From: Flavobacterium tructae
GTDB lineage: Bacteria; Bacteroidota; Bacteroidia; Flavobacteriales; Flavobacteriaceae
Assembly (NCBI RefSeq): GCF_002217475.1
Contig: NZ_MUHH01000009.1
Coordinates: 62,001-126,000 of the forward strand
Direction of reading: 5' to 3'
DNA length: 64,000 nt
Under the pieces are notes generated by a model. The model worked only from the letters and a program-made list of their open reading frames with translations, had not been told where the DNA came from and did no database searches. This document shows positions 7,355 through 15,317 of the stretch, in pieces. The position numbers and the translations under genes are program-made. How positions within the stretch are numbered: the first letter of the stretch is position 1; every line of letters begins with the position of its first letter.

Positions 7355-10210
7355 TTATTTACTCAGGTACATTTTTCTTCTGGAATACAATTCGTAGAAT
7401 TGATCGTCTTTTAGATCGTCAATAAACAAGATACTCTCTCCTGTCGATTTCATTTCAGGTCCTAATGCTTTGTTTACATTGTGGAATTTACTGAAGGAGA
7501 AGACCGGTTGTTTAATCGCGTATCCTTTCAATTGTGGGTTAAAGTCAAAATCAGTTACTTTATTGTGTCCTAACATTACTTTTGTAGCGTAGTTCACATA
7601 AGGCTCACCATAAGCTTTAGCAATAAATGGTACTGTTCTGGAAGCTCTTGGGTTTGCTTCGATAATGTAAACGGTATCGTCTTTTATCGCAAACTGAATA
7701 TTGATCAGACCCACTGTTTTTAAAGCTCTGGCAATTTTCTTCGTGTGATCTTTGATTTGCTGCATTACGAATTCTCCTAAGTTAAAAGGAGGTAAAGTAG
7801 CATTACTATCTCCGGAGTGAACTCCACAAGGTTCGATATGCTCCATAATTCCGATAATGTAAACGTTTCCGTCTGCATCACAAATCGCATCCGCTTCCGC
7901 TTCAATTGCTCCTGCCAAATAGTGGTCTAAAAGCAATTTATTTCCAGGAATAGTTTTCAATAAATTGATCACATGCTCCTCTAACTCTTTCTTGTTGATT
8001 ACGATTTTCATTCCCTGACCTCCTAATACATAAGAAGGACGAATTAATAGTGGGAAATCCAACTGATCTGCCAGTGCAGAAGCTTCGTCAGCCGTTTCTG
8101 CAATTCCGAATTGTGGGAAAGGAATGTGTAATTCTCTCAACAAATCTGAGAATCTTCCTCTGTCTTCGGCTAAATCAAGTGCATCAAAACTAGTTCCGAT
8201 GATTTTCACACCGTATTTAGATAATTTTTCTGCCAGTTTCAAAGCAGTCTGTCCACCTAACTGTACGATAACACCTTCCGGTTTCTCATGCTGAATGATG
8301 TCGTAAATATGTTCCCAGAAAACCGGTTCGAAGTATAGTTTATCCGCCGTATCAAAATCAGTCGAAACCGTTTCAGGATTACAGTTGATCATGATAGTTT
8401 CATAACCACATTCTTTGGCTGCTAAAACCCCGTGTACACAAGAATAATCAAACTCAATTCCCTGTCCAATTCTGTTTGGTCCTGAACCTAAAACGATGAT
8501 TTTCTTTTTCTCCGTTACAATACTTTCGTTATCTACATAACGCTCCCCGTTTGCTTTTTCAATTTCTGCCTCAAAAGTCGAGTAGTAATAAGGTGTCTTA
8601 GCTTTAAACTCAGCCGCACAAGTATCTACCAGTTTAAACACACGGTTGATATTTTTGTCCATACGCAAAGTGTGTACTTCACTTTCCAGACAATTCATCA
8701 TGTGAGCAATTTGTCTGTCGGCGAAACCTTTTTGTTTGGCTTCAAGCAAAAGCTCTTTCGGAAGAGTCTCTACTTTATAATTTGAAATTTCTTTCTCTAA
8801 AGCATACAATTCCTCGTATTGTTTCAGGAACCACATATCGATTTTTGTGATTTCATGAATACGGCTCAATGGGATTCCCATTGCGATTGCATCATAAATT
8901 ACAAAAACACGATCCCAACTTGCAAAAGTCAGTTTTTCGATAATCTGCTCGTAGTTTTTATATCCTTTTCCGTCAGCTCCTAAACCGTTTCTTTTAATTT
9001 CTAAAGATTGGGTGGCTTTGTGTAATGCTTCCTGGAACGAACGTCCGATTCCCATTACCTCTCCAACAGATTTCATCTGAAGTCCTAAAGTTCTGTCGGC
9101 ACCTTCAAATTTATCAAAGTTCCAACGTGGTATTTTTACGATTACATAATCTAAAGTCGGTTCAAAAAGAGCCGAAGTTGATTTTGTAATTTGATTTTGT
9201 AATTCGTCTAAGTTGTATCCTAAAGCCAGTTTAGAAGCGATTTTAGCGATCGGGTATCCTGTTGCTTTTGATGCTAAAGCTGATGAACGCGACACACGAG
9301 GGTTGATCTCGATCGCTACGATATCTTCTTTTTCATCTGGTGAAACTGCAAACTGTACGTTACAGCCTCCTGCAAAATTTCCGATACTACGCATCATCAG
9401 GATTGCATAGTCACGTAATTTTTGGAATGTTGTATCCGATAATGTCATCGCCGGTGCAACTGTAATCGAATCTCCGGTATGAATTCCCATTGGGTCCATA
9501 TTTTCGATTGAACAGATGATCACAACATTATCATTTTTATCTCTTAAAAGCTCTAACTCGTATTCTTTCCACCCCATTAAAGCTTTATCAATTAAAACTT
9601 CATGTATCGGAGAAGCCTCAAGACCTCTGGTTAAAAGCTCATCAAAATCTTCTTTTTTATAAACTACCGCAGCTCCGGTTCCTCCAAGAGTAAAAGAAGG
9701 ACGAATTACTAACGGAAAACCGAACTCCTGTGCAATCTCTTTACCTTCTAAATAAGAAGTGGCCGTTTTTGCAGGTGCAGTTGGAACATTTATTCTTTCT
9801 AAAAGCTGTTTGAACTGCTCTCTGTCTTCTGTAATATTAATTGCATTGACATCAACTCCAATTAATTTCACTCCGAAATCCTGCCAAATTCCTTTCTCTT
9901 CAGCTTCCAAACACAAGTTCAGTGCAGTTTGTCCTCCCATTGTAGGCAAAACGGCATCAATTTGTGGATGTTCTTTCAGAATTTCAATAATCGATTTTGT
10001 CGTTAATGGCTTCAGGTAAATATGATCGGCCATACTTGGATCGGTCATAATTGTTGCTGGATTCGAGTTTATCAAGATAACTTCAATCCCTTCTTCACGA
10101 ATAGAACGTGCAGATTGAGAACCTGCATAGTCAAATTCGCAAGCTTGGCCAATAACAATAGGTCCTGACCCTATTATTAAAACTGATTTTATTGATGTGT
10201 CTTTAGGCAT
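7355..10210 (-). CDS. carB: Carbamoyl-phosphate synthase large subunit, lacking the C-terminal allosteric domain
   Basis: A 951-residue protein with the two homologous synthetase halves. The first begins IIGSGPIVIGQACEFDYAG and has its ATP-grasp region at about 125-400. The second begins VLGSGPNRIGQGIEFDYS (about residue 562), with its ATP-grasp region at about 680-870. It makes carbamoyl phosphate from bicarbonate, ammonia and two ATP for arginine and pyrimidine synthesis. E. coli CarB has 1073 residues; this one stops about 120 earlier, after GESILFIDDLKDDQF, so the MGS-like domain that binds ornithine, UMP and IMP is absent. The stop is followed by a good terminator, so this is the natural end, not a frameshift. 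No carA lies in the window; the glutaminase subunit must be encoded elsewhere. Confidence 0.97.
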   Translation of the reverse strand: MPKDTSIKSVLIIGSGPIVIGQACEFDYAGSQSARSIREEGIEVILINSNPATIMTDPSMADHIYLKPLTTKSIIEILKEHPQIDAVLPTMGGQTALNLCLEAEEKGIWQDFGVKLIGVDVNAINITEDREQFKQLLERINVPTAPAKTATSYLEGKEIAQEFGFPLVIRPSFTLGGTGAAVVYKKEDFDELLTRGLEASPIHEVLIDKALMGWKEYELELLRDKNDNVVIICSIENMDPMGIHTGDSITVAPAMTLSDTTFQKLRDYAILMMRSIGNFAGGCNVQFAVSPDEKEDIVAIEINPRVSRSSALASKATGYPIAKIASKLALGYNLDELQNQITKSTSALFEPTLDYVIVKIPRWNFDKFEGADRTLGLQMKSVGEVMGIGRSFQEALHKATQSLEIKRNGLGADGKGYKNYEQIIEKLTFASWDRVFVIYDAIAMGIPLSRIHEITKIDMWFLKQYEELYALEKEISNYKVETLPKELLLEAKQKGFADRQIAHMMNCLESEVHTLRMDKNINRVFKLVDTCAAEFKAKTPYYYSTFEAEIEKANGERYVDNESIVTEKKKIIVLGSGPNRIGQGIEFDYSCVHGVLAAKECGYETIMINCNPETVSTDFDTADKLYFEPVFWEHIYDIIQHEKPEGVIVQLGGQTALKLAEKLSKYGVKIIGTSFDALDLAEDRGRFSDLLRELHIPFPQFGIAETADEASALADQLDFPLLIRPSYVLGGQGMKIVINKKELEEHVINLLKTIPGNKLLLDHYLAGAIEAEADAICDADGNVYIIGIMEHIEPCGVHSGDSNATLPPFNLGEFVMQQIKDHTKKIARALKTVGLINIQFAIKDDTVYIIEANPRASRTVPFIAKAYGEPYVNYATKVMLGHNKVTDFDFNPQLKGYAIKQPVFSFSKFHNVNKALGPEMKSTGESILFIDDLKDDQFYELYSRRKMYLSK

Positions 10211-10304
10211 TTTATTTGTATTGTGTAGTTATTATAAAAGTACTTCAAAAAACATTCGTAGTGTATTCTAAACTAGAACGTTGCAGATTTTTTTACCGAC
10301 AAGG

Positions 10305-10340
10305 TATAAAAAAAGGCGATACTAAAAAAGTAACGCCTTA
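10305..10340 (-). terminator. Terminator of rpmH
   Basis: Imperfect 10-bp stem (AAGGCGATAC at 10314-10323 against GTAACGCCTT at 10330-10339, one mismatch). It is preceded on the plus strand by an A-run that becomes the U-run of the minus-strand transcript. Confidence 0.75.
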
Positions 10341-10358
10341 TTTATGTTTATAGAAACA

Positions 10359-10520
10359 TTATTTCTTGTGTCTAGGTTCGCTAGAAACAGTTAATTTATG
10401 TCTTCCTTTTGCTCTTCTACGCGCCAGAACTTTTCTTCCATTCGCTGAAGCCATTCTGTCCATAAATCCGTGCTTATTTCTTCTTTTTCTTTTCGATGGT
10501 TGAAATGTTCTTTTGCTCAT
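10359..10520 (-). CDS. rpmH: 50S ribosomal protein L34
   Basis: A 53-residue, very basic protein read from the ATG at 10520. It begins [20 protein letters not shown] and continues through a [19 protein letters not shown] segment, the invariant L34 sequence, with the short acidic-then-basic tail (SSEPRHKK) seen in Flavobacteria. It sits in the large ribosomal subunit near domain III of 23S rRNA. It is monocistronic here with its own terminator. The usual bacterial partners rnpA and dnaA are not adjacent, which is normal for this phylum. Confidence 0.97.
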
Positions 10521-10655
10521 TGTTTTGTATCTTTAAAATGGTATCTAATATCTTTTTCTGTTTTTGAATATCATTATTCCAAAACCGAGTGCAAATATAC
10601 AAAGACTTTTTTTTCTGGCAAGTAGTTTTATAAAAATATTTTTAATTCCTTTTGC

Positions 10656-10663
10656 TATCTTTG
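10656..10663 (+). promoter_or_regulatory. -7 promoter box of the TPR-like membrane gene
   Basis: TATCTTTG, a perfect match to the Bacteroidota TAnnTTTG -7 element, 22 bases upstream of the ATG at 10686. No clear TTG lies at the expected -33 distance. Confidence 0.55.
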
Positions 10664-10685
10664 CAATCACAAATTTACAATAATT

Positions 10686-11201
10686 ATGTTTCACAAAAAT
10701 ATTAAACTTATTTTAGCCGGACTTCTTGTAGTCGCTGGTATTTGGCAATTTACAGAGAGTAATATCGGGAATGGTATTTTCCTTATATTATTAACTGCAA
10801 TTCCTGTTTTTCTTTACTTCAAAAACGAATTTATCCTTTTAGCCTTCCTTAAATTAAGAAAACAAGACTTTGAAGGAGCTAAAAAATGGCTTGCTTATAT
10901 CAAAAACCCTGAAGCTGCCTTAGTAAGAAAACAACAAGGATACTTCAATTACCTACACGGTATCATGTTATCTCAAACCAATATCAATCTGGCGGAGAAA
11001 CATTTCAAAAAAGCAATCGAACTTGGATTATCAATGGATATGGACCTTGCCGTTGCAAAATTAAACCTTGCCGGAGTTGCAATGTCACGCAGAAGAAAAC
11101 TTGAAGCGACTAATTTATTAAACGAAGCTAAAAAATTAGACAAACAGGGAATGCTAAAAGAGCAAATCTCGATGATGAAAGAGCAAATGAAAAAAATCTA
11201 A
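10686..11201 (+). CDS. Membrane protein with two N-terminal helices and a TPR-like tail
   Basis: A 171-residue protein. Two membrane helices lie at about 7-22 (LILAGLLVVAGIWQF) and 29-46 (GNGIFLILLTAIPVFLYF). A cytoplasmic helical part follows with TPR-like spacing: YFNYLHGIMLSQTNINLAEKHFKKAIELG and AKLNLAGVAMSRRRKLEATNLLNEAKKL. The gene is typical of Flavobacteriaceae and may be annotated as DUF2892-like from its first half. Function unknown; a scaffold for membrane-associated proteins is the usual guess for TPRs. Own promoter box and terminator. Confidence 0.75.
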   Translation: MFHKNIKLILAGLLVVAGIWQFTESNIGNGIFLILLTAIPVFLYFKNEFILLAFLKLRKQDFEGAKKWLAYIKNPEAALVRKQQGYFNYLHGIMLSQTNINLAEKHFKKAIELGLSMDMDLAVAKLNLAGVAMSRRRKLEATNLLNEAKKLDKQGMLKEQISMMKEQMKKI

Positions 11202-11222
11202 TTTTTCAATTACAATATTTTA

Positions 11223-11258
11223 AATCCCAAATTCCACAAGAGTTTGGGATTTTTTTTG
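11223..11258 (+). terminator. Terminator of the TPR-like membrane gene
   Basis: Perfect 9-bp stem AATCCCAAA (11223-11231) with TTTGGGATT (11243-11251), followed by eight T. Confidence 0.88.
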
Positions 11259-11277
11259 TTTTAGATTTCTGAGTAAA

Positions 11278-11302
11278 GTGTAAGATGTGAAATGTGAGAT
11301 GG
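11278..11302. repeat. Degenerate 7-base tandem word array (GTGARAT type)
   Basis: Three to four units of the form GTAAGAT, GTGAAAT, GTGAGAT in perfect 7-base register. The same word family, or its complement, appears at 43403, 43861 and 44020. Confidence 0.65.
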
Positions 11303-11371
11303 AGTTTTTGACTTAGGATTAAATTTGTCATCCCTCGTTCCTCATGATGATAATATTACCCGTAAAAACCT

Positions 11372-11428
11372 AAAACTTGAAACTTGAAACCTGAAACTTG
11401 GAATTTGGAACTTAAAAAACTTGAAATT
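11372..11428. repeat. Degenerate 7-base tandem word array (AAACTTG type)
   Basis: Six or more consecutive units (AAACTTG, AAACTTG, AAACCTG, AAACTTG, GAATTTG, GAACTTA), then AAAAAACTTG. The array runs right up to the stop codon of the hydrolase gene at 11429. Confidence 0.75.
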
Positions 11429-12088
11429 TTAATTTTCCAAGATAATCGAAGGCAGATTTTCATTCAGCCATTTGTATTTATTAAGAATCATAATATGTGT
11501 TCCTCCCTTAACTACAATGCAGCTATTAATATACTTTATAGGAAAAACATCATCCTGATCTCCGTGAATATGAATCACTTTAGGATCGATTTCACTTCTG
11601 TTCCATAAAATAATCGATTCGACAGCCCATTGCAAATAATTGAGATCCCGTACCGCGAGAAACTTTTCATACAACTTAATACGCTTGTTTACTTTTTCTC
11701 CAAAAGAATATTTCGCCAGATTTTCGATATTCAAAATTAACTTCATCGGAATGAGCTTATATGCTTTTGTAGTTTTTCCGATTTTCATTCGCCTTGGAAA
11801 TTCTTTATTACTTCTTACACTTGAAATAATAATTACTTTTCGCGCATTAATATGTTTTGCTATTTCCTGAACCAGGACACCTCCGAAAGAAACTCCTACC
11901 AGAACCGGATTCTCATGTTTAATGTTTTTAGAAATTCGAAAAGCATAATCTGATAAAGATTCTTTTGGCTGCGGAATCTCCCATTCCAGCAAACACATTT
12001 CAAAAACAGACTCGTCTAAACTGATCCGCTCAAAAATAGCGGGACTTGCCGCAAGGCCGGGCATAAAATATACAGGAATTTTACTCAT
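11429..12088 (-). CDS. Alpha/beta-fold hydrolase
   Basis: A 219-residue protein without signal peptide. The fold is recognised from PVYFMPGLAASPAIF near the N-terminus (oxyanion region), the nucleophile elbow GVSFGG with Ser67, the acid in HGDQDDVFP (Asp177 or Asp180) and the catalytic His198 in KGGTHIMI. The small size with a compact cap and the HGxxDxxFP motif resemble esterases and thioesterases of the family. The substrate cannot be told. Monocistronic on the minus strand; no clear promoter seen. Confidence 0.82.
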   Translation of the reverse strand: MSKIPVYFMPGLAASPAIFERISLDESVFEMCLLEWEIPQPKESLSDYAFRISKNIKHENPVLVGVSFGGVLVQEIAKHINARKVIIISSVRSNKEFPRRMKIGKTTKAYKLIPMKLILNIENLAKYSFGEKVNKRIKLYEKFLAVRDLNYLQWAVESIILWNRSEIDPKVIHIHGDQDDVFPIKYINSCIVVKGGTHIMILNKYKWLNENLPSIILEN

Positions 12089-12405
12089 TTGACTGCACGA
12101 GAATTTAAGGTTACCGCTTTTTTTAAGCTAAAATTACTTTTTTTAGCAATATCCAATGCAAATCTTACACCATAAATTACTCCACAAACCAAACAACAGT
12201 AGTAAACATGCACAATTCGGAGCTATTTCACGGGATTAAAAAATAATTTTATATTGAAAATCAATTGATTAACTTTGCAATCCCGTTAACTTATATTGAA
12301 ACATTTTTTCCAGAATGTTCTTTATAAAATTATCAAATGTTCTTTTCTATTATTTTTTTTAATTCAATCCCCCAAAACATGACAAATATGGAACACATTG
12401 AAACT
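12089..12405. other. Intergenic region with promoter-like boxes, no gene seen
   Basis: AT-rich divergent gap. It holds a TAACTTTG box at 12270-12277 pointing right, likely for the GNAT-like gene. No structured RNA or credible small ORF with a leader was found. Confidence 0.5.
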
Positions 12406-12690
12406 ATGGAAATCAAAGACAATACTTTTGCAAGACAATTTGAAACCATAGTCCCTGAAGGCTTACTTTCTGTGGAGTATTCTTTTCAGGAAAAGAAAAT
12501 TTTCTTAACCAAAATCAACTCCCCTGAAGGCTTTGATAATCAAGCCACAATTGACACTTTATTAAAAGGTATCATGGAAGTGGTTAGCGAAAAGAAATTC
12601 CGAATAATGCCTATCCACCCAAAAATTGTATTGTTTATTAAAAAAAATCCGGAATACAAAGAGTTACTTCCTCCAGGAATCCGCATTTAG
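12406..12690 (+). CDS. YjdJ/COG2388-type GNAT-like small protein
   Basis: About 94 residues from MEIKDNTFARQFE; in-frame ATGs at 12379 and 12388 are possible starts too. The order of elements, QFETIVPEGLLSVEYSF, KKIFLTKINSPEGF, ATIDTLLKGIMEVVSEKKFRIMPIHPKIVLFIKKNPEY, follows the short GNAT family of E. coli YjdJ and human NATD1. The acetyl-CoA pyrophosphate loop (Q/R-x-x-G-x-G/A), normally after the strand ending in SPEGF, is replaced by FDNQAT, so acetyltransferase activity is doubtful. Its TAG overlaps the stop codon of the convergent transporter gene. A ligand-binding or degenerate acyltransferase role is possible. Confidence 0.72.
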   Translation: MEIKDNTFARQFETIVPEGLLSVEYSFQEKKIFLTKINSPEGFDNQATIDTLLKGIMEVVSEKKFRIMPIHPKIVLFIKKNPEYKELLPPGIRI

Positions 12691-14117
12691 AAATCCCCAA
12701 TTAACCGGAGCCACAACCCTCCTATTACCATATAAATAAAGAGCATAACCAGACCGGTTATCAAACCTTTGACCCACCAGCTTTTCAGGTCGACATAACC
12801 GCTTCCGAAGAAAACTGGTGCCGGCCCGTGCCCGTAATGGGTTAAAGTTCCGTAAAGAGAACCTACAAATCCCAACATAAAAGCCAATAGCAAGCCCGGA
12901 ATTCCAAGTGAAATTCCAACACCCAATAATGCAGCATACATAGCAGCCACGTGAGCTGTTGCACTTGCAAAAAGGTAATGACTAAAAAAGTATACCAATA
13001 CAATAATAGGAAATGCCATTTGCCAGCTCAAACCTCCTATTTCAGCTTTTACCACATCGCTAAACCAGCCAATAAATCCCAGTTCATTGAGCGAACTTGC
13101 CATCATCACCAAAACGGAGAACCACACTATGGTGTCCCAGGCTCCTTTTTCAGCTTTTACATCATCCCAGGTTAACACAGAAGTCAATAATAAAATAACC
13201 AATCCGATAAAAGCAGTAGTTGTCGCATCAATAGAAAACAGATCGCCAGTCATCCAAAGAAACAACAGAATAAAAAAGGTCAACAGCATCATCCATTCGT
13301 TACGGGTGATCGCTCCCATTTCTTTTAGTTTCTGAGCTGCAATTTGCGGAGCATCTCCCGTTTTTTTCAATTCAGGCGGGTATATCTTGTATAAAACCAA
13401 AGGAATTACAAAAAAAGCAACCAGACCCGGAACTATCGCTGCTGTTGCCCATGAAATCCAGCTAATTTTAATTCCCAGATTTAGTGCAAACTTCTGACAC
13501 ATCGGATTACTTGCTGTTCCCGTTAAAAACATTGATGACGCGATCAGATTTGCATTGTAACTGCTCAGAGTAAGATACGATCCTAATTTTCGATGTGTTT
13601 CGGGCTGATCCGGCATCGAACCAAAACTCATCGACATTGATTTCATAATTGGGTAAATAATCCCCCCTCCTCTTGCAGTATTACTTGGCACTGCCGGAGC
13701 CAAAACTAAATCGGCAAGGCCAAGGCCATAAGCCAATCCAAGTGAACTTTTCCCAAATATCCTGATAAACAAAAAAGCAATTCTGTTCCCCAAACCTGTT
13801 TTGATAAATCCTCTCGCAATAAAAAACGAAATTCCGATAAGCCAAATTACCTTATCACCAAAGCCTTTCAGAGCCAAAGTGATCGATTTTCCTGCATCTC
13901 CGGGAGCCAGCACCTGTGTAAAAGCGGTTAATGCAATCGCAATCATACACATAGTACCCATAGGAGCTGCTTTTAAAATGATTCCAAGAATAGTTGCCAC
14001 AAAAATGGCAAACAAATGCCAGGCTTCTGCAACAACACCATCCGGTGCCGGAATAAACCAAATTGCAAGTCCAACGGCAAGTGTAATCAAGGTTTGAGGT
14101 ATTTGTACTTCTTTCAT
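12687..14117 (-). CDS. DASS/SLC13-family anion (dicarboxylate) symporter
   Basis: A 476-residue polytopic membrane protein with about 12 hydrophobic segments. The first family signature is present (VPSNTARGGGIIYP, about residues 142-155) with the following Na+/substrate helix TLSSYNANLIASSMFLTGTASNPM. The second inverted repeat shows SATAHVAAMYAALL and THYGHGPAPVFFGSGY. The closest named types are the CitT/YbhI/2-oxoglutarate-malate translocators. It imports or exchanges di- or tricarboxylates across the inner membrane. The upstream porin gene ends 22 bases before it, suggesting a joint uptake route. No terminator; its stop is interlocked with the convergent gene. Confidence 0.88.
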   Translation of the reverse strand: MKEVQIPQTLITLAVGLAIWFIPAPDGVVAEAWHLFAIFVATILGIILKAAPMGTMCMIAIALTAFTQVLAPGDAGKSITLALKGFGDKVIWLIGISFFIARGFIKTGLGNRIAFLFIRIFGKSSLGLAYGLGLADLVLAPAVPSNTARGGGIIYPIMKSMSMSFGSMPDQPETHRKLGSYLTLSSYNANLIASSMFLTGTASNPMCQKFALNLGIKISWISWATAAIVPGLVAFFVIPLVLYKIYPPELKKTGDAPQIAAQKLKEMGAITRNEWMMLLTFFILLFLWMTGDLFSIDATTTAFIGLVILLLTSVLTWDDVKAEKGAWDTIVWFSVLVMMASSLNELGFIGWFSDVVKAEIGGLSWQMAFPIIVLVYFFSHYLFASATAHVAAMYAALLGVGISLGIPGLLLAFMLGFVGSLYGTLTHYGHGPAPVFFGSGYVDLKSWWVKGLITGLVMLFIYMVIGGLWLRLIGDF

Positions 14118-14139
14118 AAAAAAAGGAAATTAAATTGTG

Positions 14140-15273
14140 TTATAGACGGAGTTGTAACTGAAGCAAAAACAAGTTGTCATTATAAAATGAGGTGTCAGGG
14201 ATATTTTTGTCGAAACGATCAATTTCAAATCCCAATTCTATTCGTCCCGTATAAGCTTTCCCAAACTCAAGACTCAACATAGGCGTATACGTCTGACGTA
14301 CATTTGAATTGACTTTATAATTATTGTCAAATGATTCAAAACGACAGGACAGTTCCAGTGAAGTTAATTTTTTATAATCGACCAAATATCGCAAATTGGG
14401 TAAAAAATAAATTCCCCGCATTTGATAATCGTCAACATTTGACGTTCTCGCATCTGCAGGTAAGGAAAAATACAAATTATGATTAGTCCCCTGCTTGTAT
14501 TCAATTTGCAAATCAAAAGTCAATCTGTCGGTAAGCTTAAAATCACTGGTAATATCAATCCCCAAAGCGAAAACTTTCTGATTGGCTCTTTTCCCGATTC
14601 CGCCATTTAGACCCAGATTGATCTTGTGTTCTTTAGACAGACCAAAACCCCATCTGGTCGTATACAATTTTCCGTTATCATTATCCATTTCCTGATTTTT
14701 TCCGTTACCATTTAAAACAGAAATCGCATAGTTAACCGGAATCTTTCCAATATCGAAAGCTCCCGTTGCCGAAGCTCCAATTTGAAAACTTGTCCATCCG
14801 TTTTTACCAAACTCATAATACTGATTGGAAAAATCAAATGACTTTATAATATCAACAGGCACCAGCTCTTCTATACCAAATGCAGGACGGAACTGCCCTC
14901 CTGTTAAGGCTAAATATTTACTAAAAGTATATTTTCCGTAAGCATTTTCAAGAACTTTAGATTTGGGATCAGACTTAAAATCGGCAAGATTTACCAGAAT
15001 TACAACTTCTGTGGCTTCGCTTAATTTGGTATTGAGTCCAACACGCATTCTTTTAATATCAAAGGAGCTTTGTGTTACTTGACCTGTAGAATGATGAACT
15101 CCCAAAACATCAACATTTTTACCGGTACTTTCCAAATAACGCGCCTGTAGAAGGCCTTTGAACTGAAATTGTGGGTACTTAACATCACTTTCCTTATCAG
15201 CGGCTGTTTGCGCATTCATAAAAAATGACGTTATAAAGAAAAAAATAATTTTTAGTAGTAGCGCTTTATTCAT
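14140..15273 (-). CDS. OprO/OprP-like outer-membrane porin
   Basis: A 377-residue protein with a signal peptide (ending MNAQ, about residue 21). The beta-barrel pattern starts QFKGLLQARY and includes DIKRMRVGLNTKLSEATEVVILVNLADF and YTFSKYLALTGGQFRPAFGIEEL, the phosphate-selective porin O/P family layout. The C-terminal strand ends LLQLQLRL. It lies 22 bases upstream of the SLC13-type transporter and 44 bases downstream of an Arg/Thr/Pro-rich protein gene, so all three form one minus-strand run. In this context it may pass small anions such as dicarboxylates rather than phosphate; that is inference. Confidence 0.85.
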   Translation of the reverse strand: MNKALLLKIIFFFITSFFMNAQTAADKESDVKYPQFQFKGLLQARYLESTGKNVDVLGVHHSTGQVTQSSFDIKRMRVGLNTKLSEATEVVILVNLADFKSDPKSKVLENAYGKYTFSKYLALTGGQFRPAFGIEELVPVDIIKSFDFSNQYYEFGKNGWTSFQIGASATGAFDIGKIPVNYAISVLNGNGKNQEMDNDNGKLYTTRWGFGLSKEHKINLGLNGGIGKRANQKVFALGIDITSDFKLTDRLTFDLQIEYKQGTNHNLYFSLPADARTSNVDDYQMRGIYFLPNLRYLVDYKKLTSLELSCRFESFDNNYKVNSNVRQTYTPMLSLEFGKAYTGRIELGFEIDRFDKNIPDTSFYNDNLFLLQLQLRL

Positions 15274-15317
15274 AAATGCTGTAAATCAAAAATTAGCTTA
15301 ATATCTATAATCTAACC

